A stretch of 64,000 nucleotides of DNA from Acidobacteriota bacterium (GCA_016213675.1 JACQZW010000033.1:62001-126000); one strand, 5' to 3'; positions 50,048-60,544 are shown, counted from the first letter of the stretch. Program-made: numbers and translations. The notes: generated by a model from the sequence alone, not told the origin.

Positions 50048-50267
50048 CGACAGCAGCCCGCTTCACGCCACCCAACCACACCGCCGCGCGGTCACTCGCC
50101 CGCAGCGCCGTGGGGCTCGGGGGGCAAAGCAGGCGGGGGAATGGGTCAGGGGGGCCTGCGACCGGCAGGTGAGCGCCGGGCGGGGGCGCGTCAGAGGCGC
50201 GAAGCGGGATTCACTCCCGCGGAGCGCCTGGGGGGCTTGGGGGGCATTCGTGGCGGGGGAAAAGGGA

Positions 50268-50287
50268 GGGGGGCCACGAGGCCCCCC
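50268..50287 (-). terminator. Terminator of tRNA-Gly
   Basis: On the minus strand GGGGGGCC-TCGT-GGCCCCCC followed by TCCCTTTTCCCC, eight bases after the tRNA 3' end. Confidence 0.85.
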
Positions 50288-50295
50288 AAACTAGA

Positions 50296-50370
50296 TGGAG
50301 CGGGAAACGGGATTTGAACCCGCGACTTCGACCTTGGCAAGGTCGCACTCTACCACTGAGTTATTCCCGC
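50296..50370 (-). tRNA. tRNA-Gly (GCC)
   Basis: 75 bases with encoded CCA. Acceptor GCGGGAA / TTCCCGC, discriminator T, anticodon stem-loop CGACCTTGCCAAGGTCG (anticodon GCC), and T-arm GCGGGTTCAAATCCCGT. Complete cloverleaf. Confidence 0.97.
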
Positions 50371-50398
50371 TCGGCGCCCGACGTCGCGAGCGCCGGTG

Positions 50399-50427
50399 AA
50401 TCTACCAAGGTCGGCCCGAATCGTCAA
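50399..50427 (-). promoter_or_regulatory. tRNA-Gly promoter
   Basis: On the minus strand TTGACG (50427-50422), 17-base spacer, TAGATT (50404-50399), 28 bases before the tRNA 5' end. It lies in the gap shared with the divergent sigma-factor gene. Confidence 0.8.
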
Positions 50428-50445
50428 GCTCCCCGACCTGCGACA

Positions 50446-51099
50446 ATGTCTCCTCCCCTGCCGGCGAAGGAACGGCCGCGCGTCGGGGTCGAGATCTGCG
50501 AGGACGTGACGTCACACGACCGATCGCGTGCGCTCATGGAGCGGGTGGCTCGTGACGACGAGGCGGCGTTCGCCTGCCTGGTCGGCGAGGAGGGCCCCGC
50601 GCTGCTCGCCTTTGCGACGCGCACGCTCGGCGGCGACCGGACGGACGCCGAGGACGTCGTCCAGGAGGTCTTCGTCCGGGTGTGGCGGGCGAGGCACCGC
50701 TGGCAGCCGACGGCGAGCGTGCGTACCTACCTGTTCACCATCGCGACCCGGTTGTGCCTCAACCGGCTGCGCGGCCGGCGCCGCAGCCCTGCCGGCGCCG
50801 AGATACCCGACGACCACGAGCACCGTGCCGACTTCACCGATCGCACGGCGGGCCCCGAGGCCGCAGCGGGCGCCCGCCAGCTCGGCGACGCCCTCCGCGC
50901 CGAGCTCGACCGGATCCCCGCGGCCCAGCGGACCGCCCTGCTGCTGCGCTGCGATGCCGGGTTGTCGTACGCGGATATCGCCGCCGCCCTCGACACCTCG
51001 GCGGCCGCCGTCGAGTCGCTGCTGTCAAGGGCCCGCGCCCGCCTGCGGGAGAGACTGTCCGCCTGGCGGAGCGAAGGAAATCCCCGGGTCCGGGGTTAA
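50446..51099 (+). CDS. ECF-type RNA polymerase sigma factor
   Basis: 217 residues from the ATG at 50446; a GTG at 50506 (VTSHDRSRAL) with GCGAGG upstream is a serious alternative. Region 2 is DDEAAFACLVGEEG...DAEDVVQEVFVRVWRARHRW, with the RpoE-type AEDVVQEVFVR helix. Region 4 is LDRIPAAQRTALLLRCDAGLSYADIAAALDTSAAAVESLLSRARARLRERL. Cognate anti-sigma and sensor-like genes follow directly. Confidence 0.93.
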   Translation: MSPPLPAKERPRVGVEICEDVTSHDRSRALMERVARDDEAAFACLVGEEGPALLAFATRTLGGDRTDAEDVVQEVFVRVWRARHRWQPTASVRTYLFTIATRLCLNRLRGRRRSPAGAEIPDDHEHRADFTDRTAGPEAAAGARQLGDALRAELDRIPAAQRTALLLRCDAGLSYADIAAALDTSAAAVESLLSRARARLRERLSAWRSEGNPRVRG

Positions 51100-51112
51100 A
51101 GGGAGTGGAGCG

Positions 51113-51580
51113 ATGAGAACCGACCACCACGACGCGCGTCTCGCGGCCTTCCTCGACGGGGAGCTCGCGCCATCCGCCGCAGCGGCGCTGGCGGGCCACG
51201 TGCGCGACTGCGAGGCCTGCCGGACCGAGGCCGACGATAACGCCGAGATCCAGGCGTTGCTTGCCGGCGAGCCGACTCCCCTGCCCGAAGGCTTCGCCGA
51301 GCGCGTGACTCGTCGTGCGATCACGCAGATGTTGCCCATTGCGCCGCTGTGGTGGCTCTCGGTGCCGCGGAGCTGGCGTCTCGGCCTGGCTTCGCTGTTC
51401 GTGCTGGCGGCGATCGGCGGCGTCGAGGTCGGCCGGCACACCGGCTCGCCGGCGCCGAGCCCGGAGACGCTGGTCGCGACGCTGGCGTCACCCGAGATCG
51501 TCGCCATGCGCTCGGCCGTGCCGGCGGCCGAGCGGGCCGCACCGCCGGCGACGATTCCGTTACAGCGGACGCAGCCATGA
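51113..51580 (+). CDS. Anti-sigma factor with zinc-finger-type ASD
   Basis: 155 residues, ATG after GGGAGTGGAG. The N-terminus HDARLAAFLDGELAPSAAAALAGHVRDCEACR is a ZAS anti-sigma domain with the H-x3-C-x2-C signature. One transmembrane helix follows (SWRLGLASLFVLAAIGGVEVG), with a short periplasmic tail. It is expected to hold the sigma factor at the membrane. Its stop overlaps the next start by four bases. Confidence 0.88.
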   Translation: MRTDHHDARLAAFLDGELAPSAAAALAGHVRDCEACRTEADDNAEIQALLAGEPTPLPEGFAERVTRRAITQMLPIAPLWWLSVPRSWRLGLASLFVLAAIGGVEVGRHTGSPAPSPETLVATLASPEIVAMRSAVPAAERAAPPATIPLQRTQP

Positions 51581-52011
51581 GGACCCGCTGGCTCGTCGTC
51601 CTCGCCGGCGTCTCGCTCGCCGCCAACGTGCTGCTCGGGATCGCGTTCGTCCAGGCCGGACGCGCGCTCAAGCAGCAGGCCCAAGCCGCCTCCGCAGCGG
51701 TCCCGACGTTCTGCGACGAAGAGAAGAAGGTGCGAGAGGAGCTCACGGCGCTGCTCTGTGCCGTGCCCGCCGACCGTCGCGCCATCGAGGCGACGCTCGC
51801 ACGACTCGACACCCTGCGCGCGACGCACCGGGACCGCGCCCTCGCGCAGTTCCTGTCGTCGTGCGAACGCGCCAGCGCGGCCGATCGGGCCACGCTCCAC
51901 GAGAGTTTCCGTCACCAGATGTGCCCCTGGCAGCACGAGGGCGAGGGCTGTTGCGCCCCTTCGCCTTCGCCCGGGTCACCGTCCGACCACGCGGCGCAAC
52001 CCAATCTCTAG
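51577..52011 (+). CDS. Periplasmic sensor-like protein (CnrX/ZraP-like heavy-metal resistance type)
   Basis: 144 residues. An N-terminal anchor (WLVVLAGVSLAANVLLGIAFV) is followed by a helical periplasmic domain with several potential metal ligands (TFCDEEKKVREELTALLC, FLSSCERAS, HESFRHQMC, EGCC). The helical, His/Cys-containing layout behind a sigma/anti-sigma pair parallels the Cnr (cobalt/nickel) sensing set. The assignment rests on layout more than on sequence, so it is tentative. Confidence 0.6.
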   Translation: MRTRWLVVLAGVSLAANVLLGIAFVQAGRALKQQAQAASAAVPTFCDEEKKVREELTALLCAVPADRRAIEATLARLDTLRATHRDRALAQFLSSCERASAADRATLHESFRHQMCPWQHEGEGCCAPSPSPGSPSDHAAQPNL

Positions 52012-52020
52012 GGAGGGATC

Positions 52021-52449
52021 ATGAAGAAAGTTCTCGTTGCAGTGGCGATCATGGCGCTGTTCGCGATGCCGATGCTGGCGGGTGACGCCGCCAAGGCCGG
52101 CTGCTGCAAGGGCCCCGGAATCCAGCACTCCGTCGCCAACCTCGACAACGGCGTGAAGATCACGGTCACGGCCAACGACGCCAAGACGGTTGCCGAGGTC
52201 CAGGCCCAGTCGGCGAGCTGCACCAAGGAGAGCTGCGGCGACTGCCCGATGATGTCCGACAAGGTCACGCGTACCATCGAGAAGACCGAGAAGGGCGTGG
52301 TCATCACCGCGACCTCGAGCGATGCCGCGACCGTGAAGGCGATTCAGGCGCACGCCGCGGCCGAGGCGCAGGGCGAGGGCTGCGGCAGGATGAAGGCCGC
52401 CGCTCCGGGCTGCGCGCACGGCAAGGAGCACCATCCGTCCAAGGCGTAG
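52021..52449 (+). CDS. Secreted cysteine/histidine-rich protein, possible metal-binding effector
   Basis: 142 residues; AGGGAGGATC precedes the ATG. A Sec signal (KKVLVAVAIMALFAMPMLAG) is followed by ten or so Cys, including GCCKGPG, SCTKESCGDCPMM and EGCGRMKAAAPGCAHG, and a His-rich tail (GKEHHPSKA). Two related beta segments (GVKITVTANDAKTV, GVVITATSSDAATV) look like an internal duplication. It probably binds thiophilic or transition metals in the periplasm and is the output of the sigma system upstream. Confidence 0.7.
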   Translation: MKKVLVAVAIMALFAMPMLAGDAAKAGCCKGPGIQHSVANLDNGVKITVTANDAKTVAEVQAQSASCTKESCGDCPMMSDKVTRTIEKTEKGVVITATSSDAATVKAIQAHAAAEAQGEGCGRMKAAAPGCAHGKEHHPSKA

Positions 52450-52560
52450 TCTTCAAGCCACGTTCCACGATCGGCGCCCGCGGCGACTCCCGCCGCGGGT
52501 GTCGTCGTTCTCGACGGCCCGAGCCGCCCCTGGCCGCGTCGCGGCTAGAATGGCAGCGCA

Positions 52561-53271
52561 ATGACAGAGCCGAACCCGTCCTCCCGCGACACCTGGGGCT
52601 TTCCCGTCCAGCACCCCGACCCCGGGCAGAAGACCACGTTCCTCGGGTACCTCCGTTCCCGCTTCGTCACCGGGGCCCTCGTCGCCTTCCCGCTCGCGGT
52701 GACGATCTTCTTCGGCCGCTTCCTGTTCGGCCTGCTCGACCGCTGGTCGTACCCGATCAGCCAGAAACTGGTCGGGTACCCGATCCCCGGGGCCGGCGCC
52801 CTGCTCGCGATTCTCCTCGTGTTCGCGCTCGGCATGCTCGCCCACAACGTGCTCGGGCGGCGGATCCTCAGAGTCGGCGAGAGGCTCATCTCCCGCGTCC
52901 CCGTCATCCGGCCGATCTACACGGGAGCTCGGGAGATCACCCGAGCGTTCGGCGCGGACCGGACCAAGGCGTTCCGCCGCGTCGTCCTGATCCCCTTTCC
53001 CACCCAGGGCGTGTGGTCGATCGGCTTCCTGACGAACGAGTTCGATGCCGACTCGGGGTCCGGCACCCAGCGGATGATCTCGGTGTTCATGCCGACCACC
53101 CCCAACCCGACGACCGGCTTCTACATGTTGCTCCCCGCCGCGATGGCGAGGGAAAGTCACCTAACCGTCGAGGAGGCGGTTCGGCTGGTCATCTCTGGCG
53201 GTCTCCTCTCCCCCGACCCGGCTCGCTTCATCGCGCTGCCTGGGCCGGACATCGGCAGGCCGAAGCCATGA
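52561..53271 (+). CDS. DUF502 family membrane protein
   Basis: 236 residues. Two membrane helices (FVTGALVAFPLAVTIFFGRFLFGLL and GAGALLAILLVFALGMLAHNVLG) are followed by the conserved RVPVIRPIYTGAREITRAF, RRVVLIPFPTQGVWSIGFLT and VFMPTTPNPTTGFYMLLP. Function is unknown; homologues occur across bacteria and plants (COV-like). A -10-like TAGAAT (52546-52551) ends ten bases before the ATG, suggesting a very short leader. Confidence 0.9.
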   Translation: MTEPNPSSRDTWGFPVQHPDPGQKTTFLGYLRSRFVTGALVAFPLAVTIFFGRFLFGLLDRWSYPISQKLVGYPIPGAGALLAILLVFALGMLAHNVLGRRILRVGERLISRVPVIRPIYTGAREITRAFGADRTKAFRRVVLIPFPTQGVWSIGFLTNEFDADSGSGTQRMISVFMPTTPNPTTGFYMLLPAAMARESHLTVEEAVRLVISGGLLSPDPARFIALPGPDIGRPKP

Positions 53272-53909
53272 GGAAACCGCAGCAGGCGAACCTGGCGAGC
53301 CGGCTCGCCGGGGAGCTTGCCGCAGCCTACCCCGACGCGACCTGCGAGTTGGCCTTCTCCAACCCCTACGAGCTCCTGGTGGCGACGATCCTCTCGGCGC
53401 AATGCACCGACGCACGTGTCAACCAGGTCACGCCGGCGCTGTTCGCGCGCTTTCCCGATGCCGCGGCGCTGGCGGGCGCGGACACGGCCGAGGTGGAGGC
53501 GCTGATCCGCCCGACCGGCTTCTTCCGCAGCAAGACCAGGTCGCTCCTCGGCATGGCGCGGGCGCTGGTCGAGCGCCACGGCGGCAGCGTCCCCGCTGAG
53601 ATGGACGCCCTCACGGCCCTCCCCGGCGTCGGCCGCAAGACCGCCAACGTCGTGCTCGGGACGGCCTTCGGACTGGCCAGCGGCGTTGTCGTGGACACCC
53701 ACGTCGCCCGCCTCGCCCGCCGCCTCGGCCTGAGCCGGAGCGCGGACCCGGCGGCGATCGAGGCGGACCTCATGGTGCTGTTCCCGCCCGAGCAATGGGT
53801 GGCCCTCGCCCACCGCCTGATCCTCCACGGCCGCCGCGTCTGCGCAGCCCGCAAGCCCGCCTGCGACCGCTGCACGCTCTCGGCCGACTGCCCGAAGCAC
53901 GGCGTCTGA
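53268..53909 (+). CDS. nth: Endonuclease III
   Basis: 213 residues, four-base overlap with the DUF502 gene. The helix-hairpin-helix LPGVGRKTANVVL carries catalytic Lys124; Asp143 is in VVVDTHVARLARRLG. The C-terminal [4Fe-4S] ligands have the C-x6-C-x2-C-x5-C spacing (CAARKPACDRCTLSADC). DNA glycosylase/AP lyase for oxidised pyrimidines. Confidence 0.97.
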   Translation: MRKPQQANLASRLAGELAAAYPDATCELAFSNPYELLVATILSAQCTDARVNQVTPALFARFPDAAALAGADTAEVEALIRPTGFFRSKTRSLLGMARALVERHGGSVPAEMDALTALPGVGRKTANVVLGTAFGLASGVVVDTHVARLARRLGLSRSADPAAIEADLMVLFPPEQWVALAHRLILHGRRVCAARKPACDRCTLSADCPKHGV

Positions 53910-53997
53910 CCGGCCGGGGTTGTCGCCGCGGCGCCGATGTCGGACAATCCCCCGCGACCACCGGCGGCGCGGTGGCGAGTGACCGATCGGAGGGATG

Positions 53998-54600
53998 ATG
54001 CTGCCGAGGAACCCGTGGGGCGGTTACGTCGAGGTGGTGACCGGGAGCATGTTCTCCGGCAAGTCGGAGGAGCTGATCCGCCGGCTGCGCCGGGCGATCA
54101 TCGCCCGCCAACGGGTCCAGGTGTTCAAACCCGCGCTCGACGACAGGTACGCTGCGGCCCAGGTGGTGTCGCACTCCCGCTGGCGCCTCGAGGCCGAACG
54201 GGTGCAGGCCGCCTCCGACATCATCGCCCGCCTCGACCCGCGCACCGAGGTGATCGGCATCGACGAGGCGCAGTTCTTCGGAGCGGACCTGGTCAGGGTC
54301 TGCGGCCACCTCGCCGACCTTGGCAAGCGCGTCATCGTCGCCGGCCTCGACATGGACTTCCGCGGCGAGCCGTTCGGCCCGATGCCGCAGCTCCTGGCTG
54401 TCGCCGAGGAGGTCGAGAAGGTGCACGCCATCTGTGCGCGCTGCGGCGCCCCCGCGTCGTACACGCAGCGCCTGACGGCAGCCCAGGAGCAGGTCGTGGT
54501 CGGCGCCGCCGATATCTACGAGGCGCGCTGCCGGCGGTGCTTCGAGCCGGGCGGCCCGGCCCAGATCCCCGAGCTCTACCCCCCGGACGAGGACGAGTAA
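53998..54600 (+). CDS. tdk: Thymidine kinase (type II)
   Basis: About 200 residues. Two adjacent ATGs exist; the second (53998) is better spaced from GGAGGG. P-loop [32 protein letters not shown] (catalytic Glu), [15 protein letters not shown], and zinc Cys pairs CARCGAPA and CRRC. Salvages thymidine to dTMP. Confidence 0.96.
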   Translation: MLPRNPWGGYVEVVTGSMFSGKSEELIRRLRRAIIARQRVQVFKPALDDRYAAAQVVSHSRWRLEAERVQAASDIIARLDPRTEVIGIDEAQFFGADLVRVCGHLADLGKRVIVAGLDMDFRGEPFGPMPQLLAVAEEVEKVHAICARCGAPASYTQRLTAAQEQVVVGAADIYEARCRRCFEPGGPAQIPELYPPDEDE

Positions 54601-54659
54601 CGGCTGGTCGTCCAGTCGGCCCCGTCACCCTCGTCAAGTCGATGGGATGAGCCGCGCGC

Positions 54660-55100
54660 CTACTTGATGTGGTGGATCGCCTGCGCGAACAGAGTGACGA
54701 TGACCGCGGTCTGGGCACCGGCGGCGACCTTCTCGGACCACTCCAGGTCCCGCCATCCGGGGCTCCACGGCCCGAACAGCAACCCTCCGGGCACCGCGCT
54801 GCCGTAGCCCAGGCGAACCGGCAGCTCGATCCGGCTCATCGGCGTCACCATCCCGGTGGGACCCGGGTGGCGCGCCGCGCGAACCTCCCGCGCGACGGCG
54901 AACTCGAGCCGCGACATCGGCGAGTCCCACAACCCGAGCCGCAGCTCGCGCTGCGCCTCGTAGCGCGGTGAGTAGAGGACGTCGAGCCCGAGAGTGAACT
55001 GGCGCTGCGGGGAGGTTGGGGCACTCTCGTCCTGGGCGGCGGCCGGAGCCGCTGCGAAAAGCGCCAAGGCGAGAGCGGCAACGAACCGGAGTGCGTCCAC
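54660..55100 (-). CDS. Small secreted protein, unknown
   Basis: 146 residues from the GTG at 55100 (GGGAGGGG upstream). Signal peptide LRFVAALALALFAAAPAAAQ, then a beta-type region with repeated amphipathic strands (QFTLGLDVLYSPRY, RELRLGLWDSPMSRLEFAVARE, MSRIELPVRLGYG). A hydrophobic C-terminal helix follows (AAGAQTAVIVTLFAQAIHHI). Possibly outer-membrane associated; no family recognised. Confidence 0.6.
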   Translation of the reverse strand: MDALRFVAALALALFAAAPAAAQDESAPTSPQRQFTLGLDVLYSPRYEAQRELRLGLWDSPMSRLEFAVAREVRAARHPGPTGMVTPMSRIELPVRLGYGSAVPGGLLFGPWSPGWRDLEWSEKVAAGAQTAVIVTLFAQAIHHIK

Positions 55101-55330
55101 GAACGTCCCCTCCCGCCTCCAGTATCGGCTCACTCCCGCTGGGATGCCACCCGCAGGCCGCTGCATCGCCGGGAATGACCCAGGCGCGCCCTGCATTCTC
55201 GTGTGGCGGGAGAACCGCCGATTCATGGGATCGAGCCCCGCCTGCGACCGACGAAGGGCGCTGTGGACCTCGACACCTCACCTTCGCCGGGAGACTGCCG
55301 GGCATGACCGTGACCGCTGAGGAGACGACC

Positions 55331-55948
55331 ATGAGGTACAAACTCGAACCGGAGCATCCGATCACCGACGCCGCGGCGAAGGCCGCCACCGGCAAGACCC
55401 TCGGCGAGTGGTTCGCCGCCCTCGACACGTTCGGCGGACGCGAGAAGGGCCGCCGCGCCGTCGGCACCCACCTGGTCGAACAGAAGGTGGACCCGTGGTG
55501 GTGCACGACCATCGCGGTCGAGTACGAAAAGCACCACGACGTCCGGCTCAAGGACGGGCTGTTCGAGGGGTACTTCATTTGCGCGACGAAGACCGTCGCG
55601 GCGCCCGTCGAGGCGGTCTACGCCGCATGGACGAGCGGCGAGGCGCTCTCTCGCTGGTTCGGGCCCGGGACCTCGGCCGACGTCCACGACGGCGGTCCCT
55701 ACGCCAACGGCGACGGCGACCGCGGCACGTTCCAGCGGGTCAGGGCGAACAAGGACCTCAGGCTGACCTTCGAAAACCCGGTGTTCTCGGCGCCGACCCA
55801 GGTCGAGGTGCAGCTCCAGGACAAGGGCAAGGGCAAGACCGGCCTGCTCGTGAACCACAAGCGCATCCAGTCTCGCGGCGAGGCCGACGGCCTGCGTGCG
55901 GCATGGGGCGAGGCACTCGACCGCCTCAAGAAGCTCTGCGAGAGCTGA
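55331..55948 (+). CDS. SRPBCC/AHSA1-type protein with DUF4287-like N-terminus
   Basis: 205 residues from the ATG at 55331; an ATG nine codons upstream is possible. Residues 1-~75 (TGKTLGEWFAALDTFGGREKGRRAVGTHLVEQKVDPWWCTTIAVEYEK) match the DUF4287 pattern. Residues ~85-205 are AHSA1-like (ATKTVAAPVEAVYAAWTSGEALSRWFGPGT...KLCES), a hydrophobic-cavity helix-grip fold. A ligand-binding or stress-related role is likely. Confidence 0.78.
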   Translation: MRYKLEPEHPITDAAAKAATGKTLGEWFAALDTFGGREKGRRAVGTHLVEQKVDPWWCTTIAVEYEKHHDVRLKDGLFEGYFICATKTVAAPVEAVYAAWTSGEALSRWFGPGTSADVHDGGPYANGDGDRGTFQRVRANKDLRLTFENPVFSAPTQVEVQLQDKGKGKTGLLVNHKRIQSRGEADGLRAAWGEALDRLKKLCES

Positions 55949-55986
55949 CCGAGGCCCTGCTCGAGACAGCGCACCCCGGAAGACGA

Positions 55987-56010
55987 CCGCCCGGCCGATC
56001 GGCCGGGCGG
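55987..56010. terminator. Bidirectional terminator between convergent genes
   Basis: A 24-base perfect palindrome, CCGCCCGGCCGA / TCGGCCGGGCGG, lies between the stops of two convergent genes. No strong T-run is seen on either side. Confidence 0.6.
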
Positions 56011-56035
56011 CGGGGTGTGACGTCGGTGAGTGCCC

Positions 56036-56827
56036 TCAGTCGACCGTAAAGTTCGTCAGCTCGACCGGGAGGACCGTTCCGTCGATGATGAAAGGGAAGC
56101 CGAGAGGCGTCAGCAGGGTGGCATCAACGGCGGCAGTCCAACTCGTCCCGGTGAACTGCAGCGCGTTCCCGGTCGTGGTCTGCCCGTCGATGGTCACAGG
56201 CGGCTGCCATGGCCCGGTGTACGAGGCATTGCCGTCGACCTGCCAGTCGAGCCAGTACGTTCCCGCGGGCAATGTCGTGTTGATCGTCGCGACCGTCGCC
56301 ATGATCGGACGGGTCGTGTCGGTGGGCGTCGACTCCAACCGCCGGTAGATGTTGGCAAACGTCGACGAGGCCAGGCGGTTCGTGGTCGTGTTGCCCCACA
56401 CGACTGACCCGACACCGGGTTGGCCGTTCCAGATCTGCACGTAGATGCCCGTGATCGGCGACGGGGACGTCGGCGAGTTTCCCGAGTACGGGAAGAATGT
56501 GATGGTGTCGACCTGCCAGCCGCCAGCAGGGACGGTGAAATCGTCGGCCCCGCGGTAGCCGCCCGAGAGCGAGACGTTGAAGCCGCGACTAGTCAGTCCC
56601 ACCGTGACGTCGCGGGCGATGCTCTCGTTGGCGCCGCCGGGACCAGTACCGACGCTGTTGACCAGGGGCCCGTTGTCGAAGATCGCGGCGTGCGGTCCTT
56701 CCCAGATCGGTCCAGCCGGCCCCGCCGCGGCCGGTCCGGTCCCTGCTGGTCCCAGGTCCTGCGTCTGCGCACCGGCGAACGGCACCATCACGAGTACGAC
56801 CACGAGCAGCCCGAGCATCTTCTTCAT
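56036..56827 (-). CDS. Secreted protein with PVEL C-terminal tail
   Basis: 263 residues. The ATG at 56827 is best spaced from GGGGAGG; another ATG two codons upstream touches it. Signal peptide MLGLLVVVLVMVPFAGAQ, then a Gly/Ala/Pro linker and a beta-rich domain (FTVPAGGWQVDTITFFPYSG, YVQIWNGQPGVGSVVWGN, LPAGTYWLDWQVDGNASYTGPWQPPVT). It ends LPVELTNFTVD. Likely an extracellular beta-sandwich protein; function unknown. Confidence 0.75.
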   Translation of the reverse strand: MKKMLGLLVVVLVMVPFAGAQTQDLGPAGTGPAAAGPAGPIWEGPHAAIFDNGPLVNSVGTGPGGANESIARDVTVGLTSRGFNVSLSGGYRGADDFTVPAGGWQVDTITFFPYSGNSPTSPSPITGIYVQIWNGQPGVGSVVWGNTTTNRLASSTFANIYRRLESTPTDTTRPIMATVATINTTLPAGTYWLDWQVDGNASYTGPWQPPVTIDGQTTTGNALQFTGTSWTAAVDATLLTPLGFPFIIDGTVLPVELTNFTVD

Positions 56828-56943
56828 CGTCATCCTCCCCGACATCGGCGTCGGTCGGTCCGTACTGCCTCGCTCCTGACCAGACCTGCGGCACCACCAG
56901 GTCCGATCGCTTCTCTGTTTGGTCAGTCTCGAGTCCTGGCAGG

Positions 56944-56971
56944 ATCTTACACGACCGACGAACGGGGTCAA
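56944..56971 (-). promoter_or_regulatory. Promoter of the secreted protein gene at 56827
   Basis: On the minus strand TTGACC (56971-56966), 16-base spacer, TAAGAT (56949-56944). It would give a leader of about 110 bases. Confidence 0.6.
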
Positions 56972-57033
56972 GACCCGAGAGCGCGGCCACCCCCGGCGTC
57001 GGCGGTTGCCGGCGGGCCACCTGGGGCCGGCCT

Positions 57034-57050
57034 CTGTCGGGAGCCGACAG
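57034..57050 (-). terminator. Short hairpin after the secreted protein gene at 57061
   Basis: CTGTCGG / CCGACAG with loop GAG (CTC on the minus strand), ten bases after the stop codon. No T-run follows, so only a weak candidate. Confidence 0.4.
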
Positions 57051-57060
57051 TCGTCGCGGG

Positions 57061-57804
57061 CTACTCGACCGACAGCCGCTGCAGTTCGACGGGCGTCGCC
57101 ATGGCGCTGATCGTGATGGCGAAGTTGTTGTTCACACCGAAGTTCCGGCTGCAGCCGTTGTTCGACCCGGTGCTGCCGCACCGCTCGACGTAGCTCGTTG
57201 TCGGCTCCCCGGCGGGGATGCTGCCGACCACCGGGGTCTCGTTGATCCGCCAGTACACGTCGCTGCGGCTAGCGGTGACCGCCACCGAGATGGCGCCGTC
57301 GCCGTCCACCGAGAGGTCCACGTTCGGATACGGGAAGACGACCTGGAAGAGCGTCCCCAAGACGCCCGGCGGCGTGATCCCGCTGACGGTCACGACCGAG
57401 CCGGGAATCAGGGTCCCGAGGCCGTTCCCGCACGCCGAGTTGGCGGCGCCACTCGTCGTGCAGTCGGTGTACAGGCTCATCGTGAGATCGAACGGCGTGG
57501 TCGCCGCCAGAGTGAAGACCTCGATCGCGATCTCGCAGACGAACCGCGCGCTGCCGCCGAGGACGATCTTGTCCGCCATCGACGTCGCCGGCCCGTTGGC
57601 CGCGGACGTGATCTCGGCACCCTGGTTCGAGGCGTGAGTCGTGTCGTAGATCGAGGAGGGACTCGTACATGCGAGCCCGACGCCGGGTCGGAACACGTAG
57701 GTGGATGCCCCACCCGCGGCCGTCGCAATTCCGTCGGTGGGGGCCTGCGCGGCCGCGGCACCGGCCAACGCCAGGAACAGGACGACACACTCGAACGGCT
57801 TCAT
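57061..57804 (-). CDS. Secreted protein with PVEL C-terminal tail
   Basis: 247 residues; the ATG at 57804 is preceded by AAGGAGGTTCC, near-perfect Shine-Dalgarno. Signal peptide CVVLFLALAGAAAAQ. The mature part is beta-rich with paired Cys (CTSPSS, FVCEIA, DCTTSGAANSACG, CGSTGSNNGC), probably disulfides. It ends TPVELQRLSVE. It is unrelated to its neighbour over the mature region but has the same tail. Function unknown. Confidence 0.75.
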   Translation of the reverse strand: MKPFECVVLFLALAGAAAAQAPTDGIATAAGGASTYVFRPGVGLACTSPSSIYDTTHASNQGAEITSAANGPATSMADKIVLGGSARFVCEIAIEVFTLAATTPFDLTMSLYTDCTTSGAANSACGNGLGTLIPGSVVTVSGITPPGVLGTLFQVVFPYPNVDLSVDGDGAISVAVTASRSDVYWRINETPVVGSIPAGEPTTSYVERCGSTGSNNGCSRNFGVNNNFAITISAMATPVELQRLSVE

Positions 57805-57827
57805 GGAACCTCCTTGTCCGCATGGGT

Positions 57828-57833
57828 ATTCTA
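57828..57833 (-). promoter_or_regulatory. -10 box for the secreted protein gene at 57804
   Basis: TAGAAT on the minus strand, 23 bases before the ATG; a weak TTCGGC lies 17 bases further up. Confidence 0.45.
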
Positions 57834-57890
57834 GCCCGCCGGTGCTCCTGGCCGAAGGTGCGGCACAGGTGTGGCGCCGGTCCGGGTTCG

Positions 57891-59890
<2,000 letters not shown>

Positions 59891-59894
<4 letters not shown>

Positions 59895-60298
59895 TTCATC
59901 AGCTCCGCGCCTCCGGACCGCAGGCAGAGCCCGGCAGTCTCGGTCGTCAGCGCCTTGGCCTCGTCGGCCCCGACCTTGCCGTCAGCCAGTGCCTGGTTGC
60001 ACGAGCGGACCAGGCCGGCGACCCCGTCGGCCTTCAGGTGGCCACTCCGCAGCGACGTCACGACGCAGTCGAGACCGCGCTCGAGCAGTCGGCGCTGCTC
60101 GAGCTCGAGATTGGCAGGCAGGGCGGAGGTCACGCGGTTTCCAAGCCGGTGCACTCCCCACGCCACCACCCGGCGCTGCGAGAACATGCCCCCGAGGAGC
60201 AGCACCAGGAGTGCCACGAGGAGTACGACCCCGCCGAGTCCGACCCACCGGAGCCAGCCGGGGGCGCTGATCGTCCGTTCCGCCGGATGCCCCGCCAT
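59891..60298 (-). CDS. Small membrane-anchored protein, unknown
   Basis: 135 residues, coupled to uvrB by a four-base overlap. One transmembrane helix ([22 protein letters not shown]) and a helical soluble domain ([46 protein letters not shown]) with three Cys. No family recognised. Confidence 0.65.
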
Positions 60299-60329
60299 CG
60301 ACCCTCCATCGAGCGGGAGAGCCTACCAC

Positions 60330-60520
60330 GACACAGTCGAGCGTTCAGCGTCGAGTGTTGAGTGTCTCCCCCGCCCACCCGTTTCGAGGCACCTCGGTCG
60401 ATCGACCCCTTCTCGACCTTCGACCGTCGACGCTCGCGCGGGTGGGCGCGCGGCTCGACGCTCGACCCTCGACGCTCGACCGGGTGGGTGGCGGCCTGCG
60501 TGTCTCCCCTTGACAGCCCA
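60330..60520. repeat. CTCGACGCTCGACC-type repeats before the penicillin-binding protein gene
   Basis: GTCGAGCGTTCAGCGTCGAG on the left, and GGCTCGACGCTCGACCCTCG followed by ACGCTCGACC on the right, are inverse arms of a degenerate 7-base period. The words GTGTCTCCCC recur on both sides. No gene in 60299-60544. Confidence 0.55.
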
Positions 60521-60544
60521 CAGGCGGCGGCGGAAGCTTCGGCC

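Larger units (their letters stand above)
49598..50290. repeat. Repeat modules around two tRNA genes
   Basis: A submodule GGCGGGGGAATGGGA (or close variant) followed by GGGGGGCC occurs four times (near 49685, 49893, 50127 and 50253). Two copies form the terminators of the tRNA genes. The longer module, with GGATTCACTCCCGCGGAGCG and variants, occurs at least twice, each time 3' of a tRNA gene. The region 49800-50295 has no protein gene. Confidence 0.5.

Noticed and set aside
49598-50290. CRISPR array near the tRNA genes
   Set aside because: The repeated units differ in length and sequence, spacers are not unique and evenly sized, and no cas genes are present.
60362-60544. A 61-residue N-terminal extension of the penicillin-binding protein
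   Set aside because: The open frame runs through a short-period repeat; the conserved membrane anchor starts at the ATG at 60545.
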